Shown: in pieces, positions 6,773 to 14,978 of the stretch | Numbering within the stretch: the first letter of the stretch is position 1 | Layout of the letters: each line of letters begins with the position of its first letter | Assembly (NCBI GenBank): GCA_913045265.1 | Contig: CAJWQX010000061.1 | Span: 1 to 15,568 of the forward strand | Direction: 5' to 3' | Source: UBA11889 sp002313255 | GTDB taxonomy: Bacteria; Pseudomonadota; Gammaproteobacteria; Pseudomonadales; Azotimanducaceae | DNA: 15,568 nt | The notes under the pieces: generated by a model | The model's database searches: none | Seen by the model: the letters and a program-made list of their open reading frames with translations, nothing else | What the model was told of the DNA's origin: nothing | Program-made: the position numbers and the translations under genes

Positions 6773-8214
6773 GGAAGTTGGTTAATAAGGTACTGAAATA
6801 AAAGGGGTACGGGTCGCCCCGTCGACCCTTTGCGGGTCCCACTGCGGTAGGCCGTGCCGGCAATGTCGAGGTGAGCCCACTTAACGGACTCGGCAAATCG
6901 GGACAAAAAGCATGCCGCCGTGATCGATCCGGCTTCACGTCCGCCGATGTTCGACATGTCGGCAAATGGACTCGATAACTGTTGCTGATATTCGTCCCAT
7001 AACGGCATCGGCCAGACCCGATCCTGGATGTATTGGCCGGCTACTTCCAGCGAATGAGTTAATGCATCGTCGTTGGAATAAAGTGCAGACGCATGACTGC
7101 CCAAAGCTACGACGCACGCGCCCGTCAAGGTTGCCACATCGATGATTACGGCCGGCTTCAAGGTTTTCGCGTACGAGATAGCGTCACAGAGAACGAGTCG
7201 ACCTTCGGCGTCAGTATTAAGGATCTCTACCGTTTTTCCTGAATACGTGGTGACAATGTCACCCGGCCGCGACGCTTTTCCTGACGGCATGTTTTCAGCG
7301 GCTGCGACAATGCACATTATGTTAAGTGGAAGTTGTGCATCGATGGCGGCCCGCATTGCGCCGAGAACCGATGCCGCACCAGCCATATCGAATTTCATTT
7401 CATCCATCCCGGCGCCCGATTTGAGACTGATGCCACCGGAATCGAACGTAATGCCTTTACCAATGAATGCAATGGGTGCGTCGCCCCTACGGCCGCCGTT
7501 GTAACGGACAATGATCATTTTCCCCGGATTTTCGCTGCCGCGGGTGACGGACATAAATGCACCCATTCCCATGGTTTGCATTTGTTTTTCGTCAAGGACG
7601 CGAACGCTGGTTTTAGGCAACCGCCCGAATTTTCGACCCTCCCGCGCGAGGTAAACAGGATTGCAGATATTGGGAGGTTGATTGCCAAGATTTTTCGCGA
7701 GCTCTAAGCCAGCGTCGAGCGCCTGCGCGTGTCGAATAGCGCGGAGGGTATTAGTCCGCGCTCGACGATCGACGTGAATCGAGACACGACGAGGATGGGA
7801 AACCTTCTCTGGTTTCGACTTATGTTCGTCGAAGCGATAAAGAGCGCTCGACAGCGCGGAAAGTGCGTTACGCGTTTTCCAATAGACGTCGTGGTTCGCG
7901 ACATCAATGTCGTTGAGATGCCATACGGCATCCGGAACTGGAATCTGAGCTAGTGCCTTTGCCGCAGCTTCAACGTTCTTTCGGAAGTTGCGTTCAGATT
8001 GTGTTTTCTCGTCGGCTCCCACGACCAGTACGTGCTCGATCTTATCGGGTAGGGCTAGTACGACCGTCTTGCCGTGCGCGCTATTCTCGGTTACCCGCTC
8101 TATATAGTCGCGATGCTTTGTTGATCGAAAGATCGTCCGAGCTCGCGCGGGGGTTACGATGAGGCAGCCTGTTTTGAATTCGCCCGCGTTCCCCACTTTC
8201 GTGGAATACTTCAT
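6769..8214 (-). CDS. pepA: Leucyl aminopeptidase A (M17 family)
   Basis: Two-metal cytosolic aminopeptidase removing N-terminal residues from peptides; in E. coli it also acts as a DNA-binding accessory factor, a role not inferable here. The 481-aa protein has the divergent N-terminal domain followed by the catalytic domain. Metal ligands by motif are Lys253 and Asp258 in GKGITFDSGG, Asp276 in MKFDMAG, and Asp335 and Glu337 in NTDAEGRLVL. Lys265 and Arg339 match the catalytic Lys and Arg. The start ATG at 8214 is preceded by GGAG (minus strand of 8222-8225) at 7-nt spacing. It is the first gene of pepA-holC-valS, ends in an ATGA overlap with holC, and is divergent from lptF. Confidence 0.96.
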   Translation of the reverse strand: MKYSTKVGNAGEFKTGCLIVTPARARTIFRSTKHRDYIERVTENSAHGKTVVLALPDKIEHVLVVGADEKTQSERNFRKNVEAAAKALAQIPVPDAVWHLNDIDVANHDVYWKTRNALSALSSALYRFDEHKSKPEKVSHPRRVSIHVDRRARTNTLRAIRHAQALDAGLELAKNLGNQPPNICNPVYLAREGRKFGRLPKTSVRVLDEKQMQTMGMGAFMSVTRGSENPGKMIIVRYNGGRRGDAPIAFIGKGITFDSGGISLKSGAGMDEMKFDMAGAASVLGAMRAAIDAQLPLNIMCIVAAAENMPSGKASRPGDIVTTYSGKTVEILNTDAEGRLVLCDAISYAKTLKPAVIIDVATLTGACVVALGSHASALYSNDDALTHSLEVAGQYIQDRVWPMPLWDEYQQQLSSPFADMSNIGGREAGSITAACFLSRFAESVKWAHLDIAGTAYRSGTRKGSTGRPVPLLFQYLINQLP

Positions 8215-8240
8215 AATCGTGCTCCGCCCTCAAATACAAA

Positions 8241-8246
8241 ATTCTA
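8241..8246 (-). promoter_or_regulatory. Candidate -10 element for pepA
   Basis: The minus strand reads TAGAAT, a 5/6 match to the sigma-70 -10 consensus, placed so that transcription would begin roughly 20 nt before the pepA ATG. The best -35 at 18-nt spacing (TTCCCT, minus strand of 8265-8270) matches only 3/6. A TTGACG on the same strand is too far away (24 nt spacer) to pair with it. Confidence 0.3.
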
Positions 8247-8279
8247 CCGGATTGACTGGATCCCAGGGAACGTCAACGC

Positions 8280-8285
8280 AAGGAG
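8280..8285 (+). promoter_or_regulatory. Strong Shine-Dalgarno of a leader ORF before lptF
   Basis: AAGGAG at 8280-8285 lies 7 nt before an ATG at 8293, an ideal spacing. It is 82 nt before the lptF ATG, so it cannot serve lptF directly, and only 3 nt from the in-frame TTG at 8289, too close to support an N-terminal extension of LptF. Confidence 0.45.
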
Positions 8286-8292
8286 CGGTTGA

Positions 8293-8364
8293 ATGATCGA
8301 TGTTCCACGCCGACACAAAGCCGGGCTAAGCCCGAACCTCTTAACGTCCAAGGGATCAATTTAG
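8293..8364 (+). CDS. Candidate 23-aa leader peptide upstream of lptF
   Basis: An ATG at 8293 opens a short frame ending with TAG at 8362-8364, two bases before the lptF ATG. The product, MIDVPRRHKAGLSPNLLTSK plus three residues, has no recognisable domain, membrane segment or run of one amino acid as seen in attenuator peptides. Support is the well-placed AAGGAG ribosome site and the stop-start proximity to lptF, which would allow translational coupling. It may be a chance ORF. I assign no function. Confidence 0.35.
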   Translation: MIDVPRRHKAGLSPNLLTSKGSI

Positions 8365-8366
8365 CG

Positions 8367-9428
8367 ATGGGTGTTTTATCTCGATACGTCACCCGAGAAT
8401 TAGTTGCGGTTTTTCTTTTGGTTTTTGTACTTCTCGTTTGTGTAGGTTTAGGCGGCCGTTTTGTAAGTTTGTTGCAGGAAGCTGCGGGTGGGCGATATTC
8501 GACTGAAGCGCTTTGGTGGCTGATCGGCCTTCGGATACCTACGTTCGTGCAATTGATCGCTCCGTTTAGCATTTTTCTTGCGCTAGTCCTAACTTTTGGC
8601 CGGCTGCATGCGGATCAAGAGTTCGTGACGTTGACGTCGGGAGGAGTTGCACCCAGACGGGTAGTGGGTTGGCTACAGTGGGTCCTCATTCCGTTAGCGC
8701 TAATGGTCGGATTCTTCAGCATGCAGGTAACCCCTGGGGCGCTCAAATTGCTTTCTGAGATGGCATTGAATGAGAGTGCGGTCAGTGAGTTTGATGCGAT
8801 TATTCCAGGCACCTTCCGGTCATTCTCGAAGGATGCGCGAGTTGCATACGTCGAGGAAGTCGATCGCGGCAAGCACGAAGTGTCTGGCGTTTTCATGAAT
8901 GAAATACGAGGCGACACAGTCGTCAGCATCTGGGCGGATAAAGGACGATACTTTGTCGAGCCGGAAACGGGAAACCGGTACTTGATGCTTGAGAATGGTG
9001 TTCGGTACGAAGGATTTCCAACAAAACACGACTACCAGGTCATTCGATTCAAGAAATTGGCGCAACGAATTGAGCGTGGAGAAGTCGAACGGCTCGCCAA
9101 TGATCCGCCGACGATTCCTACGAGCGAGTTGCGAATGACAATTAGCGCCGAAGCCGCCGAGTGGCACTGGCGAATTGCTTTGCCGATCTTGACTCTTATC
9201 GGGGCGATGTGTGGATTCGGGATCGCTCGGGTTCCGCCGCGCAGTGGGCGTTTTGGTCGAGTCATACCCGGACTTGGTCTGTTTGTTTTGTACTACGTTC
9301 TTCTGGTATTCGGTAGAAGTTTGATTGCGGAGACGGCGTCGCTACAGATCGTCGGGTTGTGGCCCGTGCACGTAGCGATGGCGCTGGCTGCCTGGGTGTT
9401 GATTCAAAAGAGCTATCGACCCACATGA
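8367..9428 (+). CDS. lptF: LPS export ABC transporter permease LptF
   Basis: Inner-membrane permease that with LptG and the ATPase LptB2 extracts lipopolysaccharide and passes it to LptC/LptA. The 353-aa protein has the YjgP/YjgQ layout. TM1 is near 11-32 (LVAVFLLVFVLLVCVGLGG), with TM2 near 55-78 and TM3 near 100-120. A periplasmic beta-jellyroll domain covers about 125-260. TM4-TM6 are in the C-terminal 85 residues. The coupling region LHADQEFVTLTSGGVAPRR (81-99) fits the cytoplasmic loop between TM2 and TM3 that contacts LptB. The ATG at 8367 is chosen because it places MGVLSRYVTRELVAVF at the normal family N-terminus. Upstream AAGGGA (8350-8355) has a somewhat long 11-nt spacing. A TTG at 8289 would add 26 hydrophilic residues and is unlikely. 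It overlaps lptG by ATGA. Confidence 0.94.
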   Translation: MGVLSRYVTRELVAVFLLVFVLLVCVGLGGRFVSLLQEAAGGRYSTEALWWLIGLRIPTFVQLIAPFSIFLALVLTFGRLHADQEFVTLTSGGVAPRRVVGWLQWVLIPLALMVGFFSMQVTPGALKLLSEMALNESAVSEFDAIIPGTFRSFSKDARVAYVEEVDRGKHEVSGVFMNEIRGDTVVSIWADKGRYFVEPETGNRYLMLENGVRYEGFPTKHDYQVIRFKKLAQRIERGEVERLANDPPTIPTSELRMTISAEAAEWHWRIALPILTLIGAMCGFGIARVPPRSGRFGRVIPGLGLFVLYYVLLVFGRSLIAETASLQIVGLWPVHVAMALAAWVLIQKSYRPT

Positions 9429-10501
9429 GCTTGCCTCTGATAGATCGATACATAGCAACCAGCGTCTTTGTGGCGATTGCGGCCGTACTTTTATGCGCGT
9501 TGTCGTTGACGGGTGTTTTTGCGCTTATTGACGAGGCCGGTGGCATTGACCAGAACTACACGTTTACCGACGCTGCGCTATACGTTCTGTACAACCTTCC
9601 TAATCAAATTTACGAGTCGGTCCCCTTCGTCGTATTCATCGGTTCCTTGATTGGTCTTGGAACCTTGTCAACGCATTCTGAAATCACGGTTTTACGCTCT
9701 GCTGGAGTCTCGCTGGGACGCTTATTTATACCCGTTGCATTGCCTTCGGTACTCGTTCTTAGCTTGTCATTTCTGATTGGGGAATACGTTGCACCGTGGG
9801 GGGTCCAGGCAGCTGCTGAAATGAAAATTCAGCAACAGCAAATGTCAGAAGACATTCGGTTTACGAATCGATACTGGCTTCGCGAAGGAAACCAGTTCAC
9901 CAGCATTGAAGGCGTGTCACGACGTGGTCACTTGCTCGGTATTTCGCAATGGGAAATTAATGGAAACAACGAGCTGCGGGTAGCTCGCCGCGCGCACAGT
10001 GCCGAGTACGACCCAGACTTGAATTTATGGAGGATGAAAATCGTCGGCGAAACACACTTTGGCAACGAGGACACGAGGGTCGAGTCGTATGACGAGGTCC
10101 CATGGAGAACGGGCATAGACGCACGTTTAGTTAGGGCCGGCGTAGCAGCTGAACCGAGAAAGCTGGGCGTTTCTGATCTTGCTTTTCAAATTGACTACCG
10201 GAAACGGGAAGGTCTCGACCCACGCCGTTATCAGCTCGTTTATTGGAGCAAAATATTACAACCCGTGTCGATTTTGGGACTAATCACGATCGCTCTAGGT
10301 TTCGTCGTCGGCCCGTTACGAGAAGTCGGCATGGGTGCCCGGTTTTCGGTCGGCGTTATCGTCGGCGTCGCGCTGAAATATGTCCAAGACCTGTTGCCAC
10401 CGATGAGTATGGTGTTCGAGTTTCCGCCGTGGGTTGCCGTGTTAATCCCCGTCGTTATTGTTTGGGGCGCCGGAATTTACTTGGTTCGGCGAGTGTCTTA
10501 A
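9425..10501 (+). CDS. lptG: LPS export ABC transporter permease LptG
   Basis: Partner of LptF in the LptB2FG extractor in the inner membrane. The 358-aa protein starts MSLPLIDRYIATSVFVAIAA, the usual short amphipathic lead into TM1 (about 12-33). TM2 follows near 55-78, with the cytoplasmic loop HSEITVLRSAGVSLGRLFIP (82-101) and TM3 near 100-120. The periplasmic domain is at about 125-265, and three C-terminal TM segments follow, including a glycine-rich FSVGVIVGVALKYVQDLL stretch. The ATG at 9425 forms an ATGA overlap with the lptF stop; an upstream in-frame start at 9359 lies inside lptF and would add unrelated residues. It is co-expressed with lptF. Confidence 0.94.
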   Translation: MSLPLIDRYIATSVFVAIAAVLLCALSLTGVFALIDEAGGIDQNYTFTDAALYVLYNLPNQIYESVPFVVFIGSLIGLGTLSTHSEITVLRSAGVSLGRLFIPVALPSVLVLSLSFLIGEYVAPWGVQAAAEMKIQQQQMSEDIRFTNRYWLREGNQFTSIEGVSRRGHLLGISQWEINGNNELRVARRAHSAEYDPDLNLWRMKIVGETHFGNEDTRVESYDEVPWRTGIDARLVRAGVAAEPRKLGVSDLAFQIDYRKREGLDPRRYQLVYWSKILQPVSILGLITIALGFVVGPLREVGMGARFSVGVIVGVALKYVQDLLPPMSMVFEFPPWVAVLIPVVIVWGAGIYLVRRVS

Positions 10502-10502
10502 A

Positions 10503-10538
10503 ACCGATCCTTGGCGAGCTTGATCGAGCTCAATCGGT
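10503..10538. repeat. Imperfect palindrome after lptG
   Basis: ACCGAT (10503-10508) pairs with ATCGGT (10533-10538), and inside it GAGCT (10516-10520) pairs with AGCTC (10527-10531) around a 6-nt loop, giving a two-part stem with an asymmetric internal loop. It begins right after the lptG stop and could act as a transcript 3' end or a protein-binding operator for glcB. No T-run follows in either orientation, so it is not a standard intrinsic terminator. Confidence 0.4.
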
Positions 10539-10607
10539 ATGGAAAAGCACATCCACCCCATGTATGTTCCGTGGTCCTTTGAGAATTGCAGTGGTTGGGA
10601 TTGAGAG

Positions 10608-12800
10608 ATGGTAGGTAGAGTAAACCGCAGCGGCTTGCAGGTGGCCGAAGTGCTCGACACGTTCATCAACGACGAGGCCCTACCGGGAAGCGGTGTTGCC
10701 CGGGATAACTTTTGGTCTGGAGTAGCTTCCCTCGTGAGCGATTTGACGCAGCGAAATCGGACTCTTTTGGAGCGACGCGACGAACTGCAATCGCAAATTG
10801 ACCGTTGGCATCTCGATCGAAAGGGTCAACCTATTGATACAGGCGCTTATAAAGCTTTCTTGGTAGAAATCGGCTACCTCGTGGACGAGGGACCTGATTT
10901 TGAAATAGCAACTGCTGGCGTCGATCCAGAAATTGCAACGATTGCTGGACCCCAATTGGTTGTCCCGGTACTCAATGCGCGGTTTGCACTGAACGCAGCG
11001 AACGCGCGTTGGGGCAGCCTTTATGACGCTTTTTACGGCACCGACATCATTCCCGAAGGAGTGGGGACTGAGAAAGGAACAAGTTACAACCCTCAACGTG
11101 GCGACCTGGTGGTAGCGAGGGTTGCTGAAGAACTCGACAAAATCGTCCCATTAGACAGCGGCAGTCACGCTGATGCCACCAGTTACTCCGTTTCCCAGAA
11201 TGGCGGTCGATACGAGTTAGGAGTTCAGACGACGGCGGGGACAACGGGGCTTGGTAACCCGGATCAGTTTGTCGGATTTCAAGGTAACGCTGACGGAGAG
11301 CCCGACTGTGTACTGCTGCGGCACAACGGTCTACATATCGAAATTCATATCGATCGTAATCACAATGTGGGGGAAGTCCACGCGGCTGGTGTGAAGGACG
11401 TTGTCCTCGAATCTGCGATCACTACCATTCAGGACTGTGAAGATTCTGTTTCAGCAGTCGACGCTGAAGACAAGACCGACGTGTACCGCAATTGGTTGGG
11501 ACTTATGAACGCTAGCCTGGCCGAATCATTTGAAAAGGGTGGAGAAACGATTCATCGAGTCCTCGAAAGCGATCGTGAGTACACCGATTGTGAGGGCGGG
11601 GGCCTGACGTTAGCGGGGCGTAGCCTTATGTTGGTTCGTAACGTTGGCCATCTCATGACAACGGACGCTGTGTTACTCGAAAATGGTGATGAGATCTTTG
11701 AGGGGATTCTCGATGCGGTGGTGACCAGCCTTTGTGCCGTGCACGACATTCGCCGCAGTGAGGGTCAGATCCGCAATGCAAAGTTCGGCAGCATCTACAT
11801 TGTTAAACCAAAGATGCATGGGCCCGAGGAGACAGCATTTACGTGTGAGCTTTTCGATCGGGTTGAAGACGTCCTAGGTCTTGAGCGAAATACGTTGAAA
11901 GTGGGTGTGATGGACGAGGAGAGGCGAACGAGTCTTAATTTACGCGAATGCGTACGAGCTGCGCGTGAGCGGATCGTGTTTATCAACACGGGGTTTCTTG
12001 ATCGCACCGGAGATGAGATCCACACCAGCATGCAGGCGGGTGTGATGGTGCGAAAAGAACCCATGAAACAAGAAACATGGATCCTCGCGTACGAAGATGC
12101 CAACGTCGATGCCGGTCTTGCGACTGGGTTTCCGGGACGGGCGCAGATTGGTAAAGGTATGTGGCCGAAGCCCGATGAAATGAACGAGATGCTTGATGCA
12201 AAAATCGGGCACCCTACTGCGGGAGCAAACTGCGCGTGGGTGCCTTCGCCGACAGCTGCAACATTGCACGTCCTGCATTACCACCAGATAAGTGTGGCCT
12301 CCCGTCAGGAAGAGCTGCTAAGTCGCGAGCGAGCAAGTATCGACGATATTCTGACGATACCGTTGGGGGCGGGGGAGAATCTGTCAGAACATGAGGTCCA
12401 AAACGAGCTCGATAATAACGCGCAAGGCATTCTGGGCTACGTGGTTCGGTGGGTCGATCAAGGCATTGGTTGTTCTAAGGTTCCGGATATTAACAATGTG
12501 GGTCTCATGGAAGATCGCGCGACCTGTCGTATTTCAAGCCAACACATCACCAACTGGTTACACCACGGTATCGTATCTAGGGATCAGGTGGTGGAGACCA
12601 TGGAAAGAATGGCCTCGGTCGTCGATGAACAAAATGTTGATGATGACGTCTATCGGAACATGGCCCCCGACTTTGAAAACAGTATTGCTTTCCAGGCTGC
12701 CTGCGATTTGGTGTTCGAAGGCCTTGTGCAACCAAACGGTTACACCGAACCGATTCTTCACGCTCGTCGACGCGAGGCTAAGGCCAAATACGGCGTTTAA
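10608..12800 (+). CDS. glcB: Malate synthase G
   Basis: Condenses glyoxylate with acetyl-CoA to malate in the glyoxylate/glycolate pathway; monomeric cytosolic enzyme. The 730 aa match isoform G (723 in E. coli). Landmarks are IATIAGPQLVVPVLNARFAL (109-128), NARWGSLYDA (132-141) and Arg344 in LVRNVGHLMT. Mg ligands are Glu437 in GVMDEERRTS and Asp465 in FLDRTGDEIHTSM. The catalytic base is Asp636 in MEDRATCRISSQH. KGMWPKPDEM and HPTAGANCAWVPSPTAATLH are also diagnostic. The Cys in RATCRISS replaces the Leu I would expect. The ATG is preceded by GGGA (10597-10600) at 7-nt spacing. A 106-nt gap separates it from lptG, and no isocitrate lyase or glycolate oxidase gene is within the window. It probably heads the run of four plus-strand genes that follows. 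Confidence 0.96.
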   Translation: MVGRVNRSGLQVAEVLDTFINDEALPGSGVARDNFWSGVASLVSDLTQRNRTLLERRDELQSQIDRWHLDRKGQPIDTGAYKAFLVEIGYLVDEGPDFEIATAGVDPEIATIAGPQLVVPVLNARFALNAANARWGSLYDAFYGTDIIPEGVGTEKGTSYNPQRGDLVVARVAEELDKIVPLDSGSHADATSYSVSQNGGRYELGVQTTAGTTGLGNPDQFVGFQGNADGEPDCVLLRHNGLHIEIHIDRNHNVGEVHAAGVKDVVLESAITTIQDCEDSVSAVDAEDKTDVYRNWLGLMNASLAESFEKGGETIHRVLESDREYTDCEGGGLTLAGRSLMLVRNVGHLMTTDAVLLENGDEIFEGILDAVVTSLCAVHDIRRSEGQIRNAKFGSIYIVKPKMHGPEETAFTCELFDRVEDVLGLERNTLKVGVMDEERRTSLNLRECVRAARERIVFINTGFLDRTGDEIHTSMQAGVMVRKEPMKQETWILAYEDANVDAGLATGFPGRAQIGKGMWPKPDEMNEMLDAKIGHPTAGANCAWVPSPTAATLHVLHYHQISVASRQEELLSRERASIDDILTIPLGAGENLSEHEVQNELDNNAQGILGYVVRWVDQGIGCSKVPDINNVGLMEDRATCRISSQHITNWLHHGIVSRDQVVETMERMASVVDEQNVDDDVYRNMAPDFENSIAFQAACDLVFEGLVQPNGYTEPILHARRREAKAKYGV

Positions 12801-12833
12801 TTTTCTGATGATCATTTTCAGCGTGACGGCGTA

Positions 12834-14078
12834 ATGGAACTTGGCGCATTTGATAGTTCCCGAGATCTGGACGCGGCCAAGCGCGTTTGGAAGGAGGTGG
12901 GCTGGGTCCGCTCGATCGGGGAAGCTGGCTGGCTCGCCGACTTTCTCGACGGCTCGGATTGCGTGGTGGCGCGCGTCGATGGAGAGGCAGAGTGCGTGGT
13001 GGTCTGCGCCAACGGCTCGATCAGGTACGAAGAATTTCCGGACAACGCAACCGATCTCTCGATGTGTGCGGTGACGGCCGTAACGACAAGCCACGTGGCG
13101 CGTCGTCTTGGCGCTGCGAGACGGTTGACGGCCCTTTCGCTGGCAGAGCAAGCGCAGTCGGGAGCGGAAGTCGCGCGACTCGGGATGTTTGACCAGGGTT
13201 TCTATGACACCGTTGGATTTGGCACCGGAAATTACGTCAATCGATTCATGTTTGACCCATCGCAGTTAAAGGTGACCCACCCATTCAGGGCGCCGAAAAG
13301 ACTGACGAAAGACGATTGGAGCATGATGCGAAAGGCCATGATCGCTCGTAAACGTGGTCACGGATCGTGCGTTGTGTTGCCGGAAGGTTTTTCAAAGGGT
13401 GAAATTCAACACATGGAAAGTCCCTTCGGCCTTGGTTATTTTGACGGGTCGGGCGGGGAGTTAACCCATTTCATTTGGGGTGAAGCCGAAGCCGAAAACG
13501 GGCCTTATAGCGTCGAGTGGATCGCGTATCAGACCACCGACCAGTTGTTCGAACTGCTTGCGTTGATCCGATCGCTAGGAGACCAGGTGTATTCGGTACA
13601 CATGCAAGAACCCGCGGAACTTCAATTCCAGGATTTGATCGACAAGCCATTTCGAAATGAGAGGAGTCGAAGGGGGTCGAAGTTTGAAACGTACCAATCG
13701 GTGTTCGCAACCGAGCAGCTGCGGATTCTCAACCTCCAATCTTGTATCGAGAAAACGCGATTACAGATTGAAGACATCCGATTCAATTTAGTTCTTGATG
13801 ATCCGGTTTGCGGGTTCGTTGATGACGATCACAATTGGCAGGGTATCTCTGGCGATTACGTCGTGACGTTGGGCGAGAGTTCTTTTGCTGAATCAGGAAA
13901 CAGCCCTAATCTTCCTACGCTTAGCGCGTCCGTCGGGGCATTCAGTCGCATGTGGTTCGGCATTCGAGATGCGTCGAGTCTGGCGCTGACCGATACACTC
14001 GACGCTCCCATTGATTTGCTCGAGGATCTTGATCGCGGGATTCGACTACCGACCGCGAACAGCGGCTGGGAATTCTAG
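12834..14078 (+). CDS. Eis-like GNAT acetyltransferase with SCP2-like C-terminus
   Basis: Resembles the Eis/COG4552 family of predicted acetyltransferases (tandem GNAT folds plus a sterol-carrier-like domain, usually about 400 aa; 414 here). The N-terminal GNAT part has the acetyl-CoA loop near SHVARRLGAARRL (86-98). The motif MFDQGFYDTVGFGTG (118-132) corresponds to the family's F-Y-x-x-x-G-F/Y-G signature, making Tyr124 the likely counterpart of mycobacterial Eis Tyr126. The second domain spans roughly 150-270 and the SCP2-like domain about 285-410. The chain ends in Phe, as does mycobacterial Eis, whose C-terminal carboxylate is catalytic. Overall similarity is recognised by motif only, so the substrate is unknown. 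It starts 33 nt after glcB with no strong ribosome site; the next gene follows after 9 nt. Confidence 0.68.
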   Translation: MELGAFDSSRDLDAAKRVWKEVGWVRSIGEAGWLADFLDGSDCVVARVDGEAECVVVCANGSIRYEEFPDNATDLSMCAVTAVTTSHVARRLGAARRLTALSLAEQAQSGAEVARLGMFDQGFYDTVGFGTGNYVNRFMFDPSQLKVTHPFRAPKRLTKDDWSMMRKAMIARKRGHGSCVVLPEGFSKGEIQHMESPFGLGYFDGSGGELTHFIWGEAEAENGPYSVEWIAYQTTDQLFELLALIRSLGDQVYSVHMQEPAELQFQDLIDKPFRNERSRRGSKFETYQSVFATEQLRILNLQSCIEKTRLQIEDIRFNLVLDDPVCGFVDDDHNWQGISGDYVVTLGESSFAESGNSPNLPTLSASVGAFSRMWFGIRDASSLALTDTLDAPIDLLEDLDRGIRLPTANSGWEF

Positions 14079-14080
14079 GA
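14077..14080 (+). promoter_or_regulatory. Ribosome binding site overlapping the preceding stop
   Basis: AGGA shares two bases with the TAG stop of the Eis-like gene and lies 7 nt before the ATG at 14088. It fixes this start and ties translation of the methyltransferase gene to the upstream reading frame. Confidence 0.55.
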
Positions 14081-14087
14081 TTAATCG

Positions 14088-14972
14088 ATGATTACGATTC
14101 TTGATGGAGGTATGGGGGCAGAACTGATTCGACGAGGTGCAGCCACGAGTGGCGGATTGTGGTCTGCACAAGCATTGCTCGATAACCCAGAGGCAGTGGT
14201 TGAGACCCACCACGACTTCATTCGTGCTGGCGCCCGGCTGATTATTACCAACAGTTATTCCAGTATCCCGAGTTATCTGGAGAAGGAAGGTCTAGAGGAT
14301 AGGTACGAAGAACTCACGGCGCTTGCGGGACAACTCGCTCGGCGAGCGGCGGATGAGACAAAGGAAAATGTTCGAGTCGCGGGTTCGCTGCCACCGTTGT
14401 CTGAGAGCTATCGCCCGGACTTGGTTCCCGATCACGGCGTAGCTCGATCGATCTACGATGCCATGGCGTTGGCGCTGGAGCCGTATGTGGATCTCTTTAT
14501 CTGCGAAACAATGTCCTCCATTGGTGAGTCGATGAATGCTTGTGAGGCAGCCAAAAAAGCGGCGCTTGCACGCAGTCTCCCGGTCTATGTTTCCTGGACA
14601 CTGAACGAAAAACCGGGTGCCGGCCTGAGAAGTGGAGAAACTCTGAACGCCGCATATGAGGAATTATCTGCCGTAGGAGTTGACGGGTTTCTATGCAATT
14701 GCACCGCGCCGGAAGCAATCGAGGCCGCGGTTAAAGAACTGAGTGATTGGACCGATAAGCCGATCGGCGGATACCCAAATCGAGTTTCGGAGGTTCCACC
14801 GGGATGGACTCTGGACAACGCGCTGGAAACTGAGCGTCGCGTAGACATAACGCCTTCGGTATTTGTTGAATTCGCAAGTCGTTGTGTTGAGAAAGGAGCG
14901 ACAATGTTCGGTGGATGTTGTGGGGTGGGGCCAGAATACATCGCCGCCTTGGCGGAAGCTTTTCCGGATTAG
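14088..14972 (+). CDS. Homocysteine S-methyltransferase family protein
   Basis: Zn-dependent TIM-barrel methyltransferase of the MmuM/BHMT/MetH-N-terminal type, which transfers a methyl group from a donor such as S-methylmethionine or betaine to homocysteine. The 294-aa protein starts ITILDGGMGAELIRRG, the family N-terminus. It has ITNSYSS (53-59), CETMSSIGE (139-147), a Zn Cys in FLCNCTAPEA (Cys205) and the C-terminal Cys pair in MFGGCCGVGPEYI (Cys277, Cys278), so all three Zn-ligand cysteines are present. GGYPN (227-231) is also conserved. The family donor cannot be fixed from sequence: S-methylmethionine, dimethylsulfoniopropionate-type and betaine enzymes share these motifs. It is in line with the Eis-like gene (9-nt gap) and a following SDR (6-nt gap), suggesting one operon. 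Confidence 0.88.
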   Translation: MITILDGGMGAELIRRGAATSGGLWSAQALLDNPEAVVETHHDFIRAGARLIITNSYSSIPSYLEKEGLEDRYEELTALAGQLARRAADETKENVRVAGSLPPLSESYRPDLVPDHGVARSIYDAMALALEPYVDLFICETMSSIGESMNACEAAKKAALARSLPVYVSWTLNEKPGAGLRSGETLNAAYEELSAVGVDGFLCNCTAPEAIEAAVKELSDWTDKPIGGYPNRVSEVPPGWTLDNALETERRVDITPSVFVEFASRCVEKGATMFGGCCGVGPEYIAALAEAFPD

Positions 14973-14978
14973 TTTTCA

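Noticed and set aside
8252..8257. TTGACT as a -35 box for lptF
   Set aside because: No acceptable -10 lies 16-18 nt downstream (AACGCA at 17 nt).
12366..12378. G-rich stretch suggestive of a G-quadruplex
   Set aside because: There are only two long G runs, within glcB coding sequence; four runs are needed.
12891..12897. Perfect AAGGAGG inside the Eis-like gene
   Set aside because: It encodes Lys-Glu-Val and the only nearby start (GTG) directly abuts it, leaving no spacing for initiation. Starting there would also remove the N-terminal part of the GNAT domain.
12558..13151. 197-aa minus-strand frame across the glcB/Eis-like junction
   Set aside because: Both strands cannot be conserved here; glcB C-terminal motifs explain the sequence, and the minus frame shows no domain or ribosome site.
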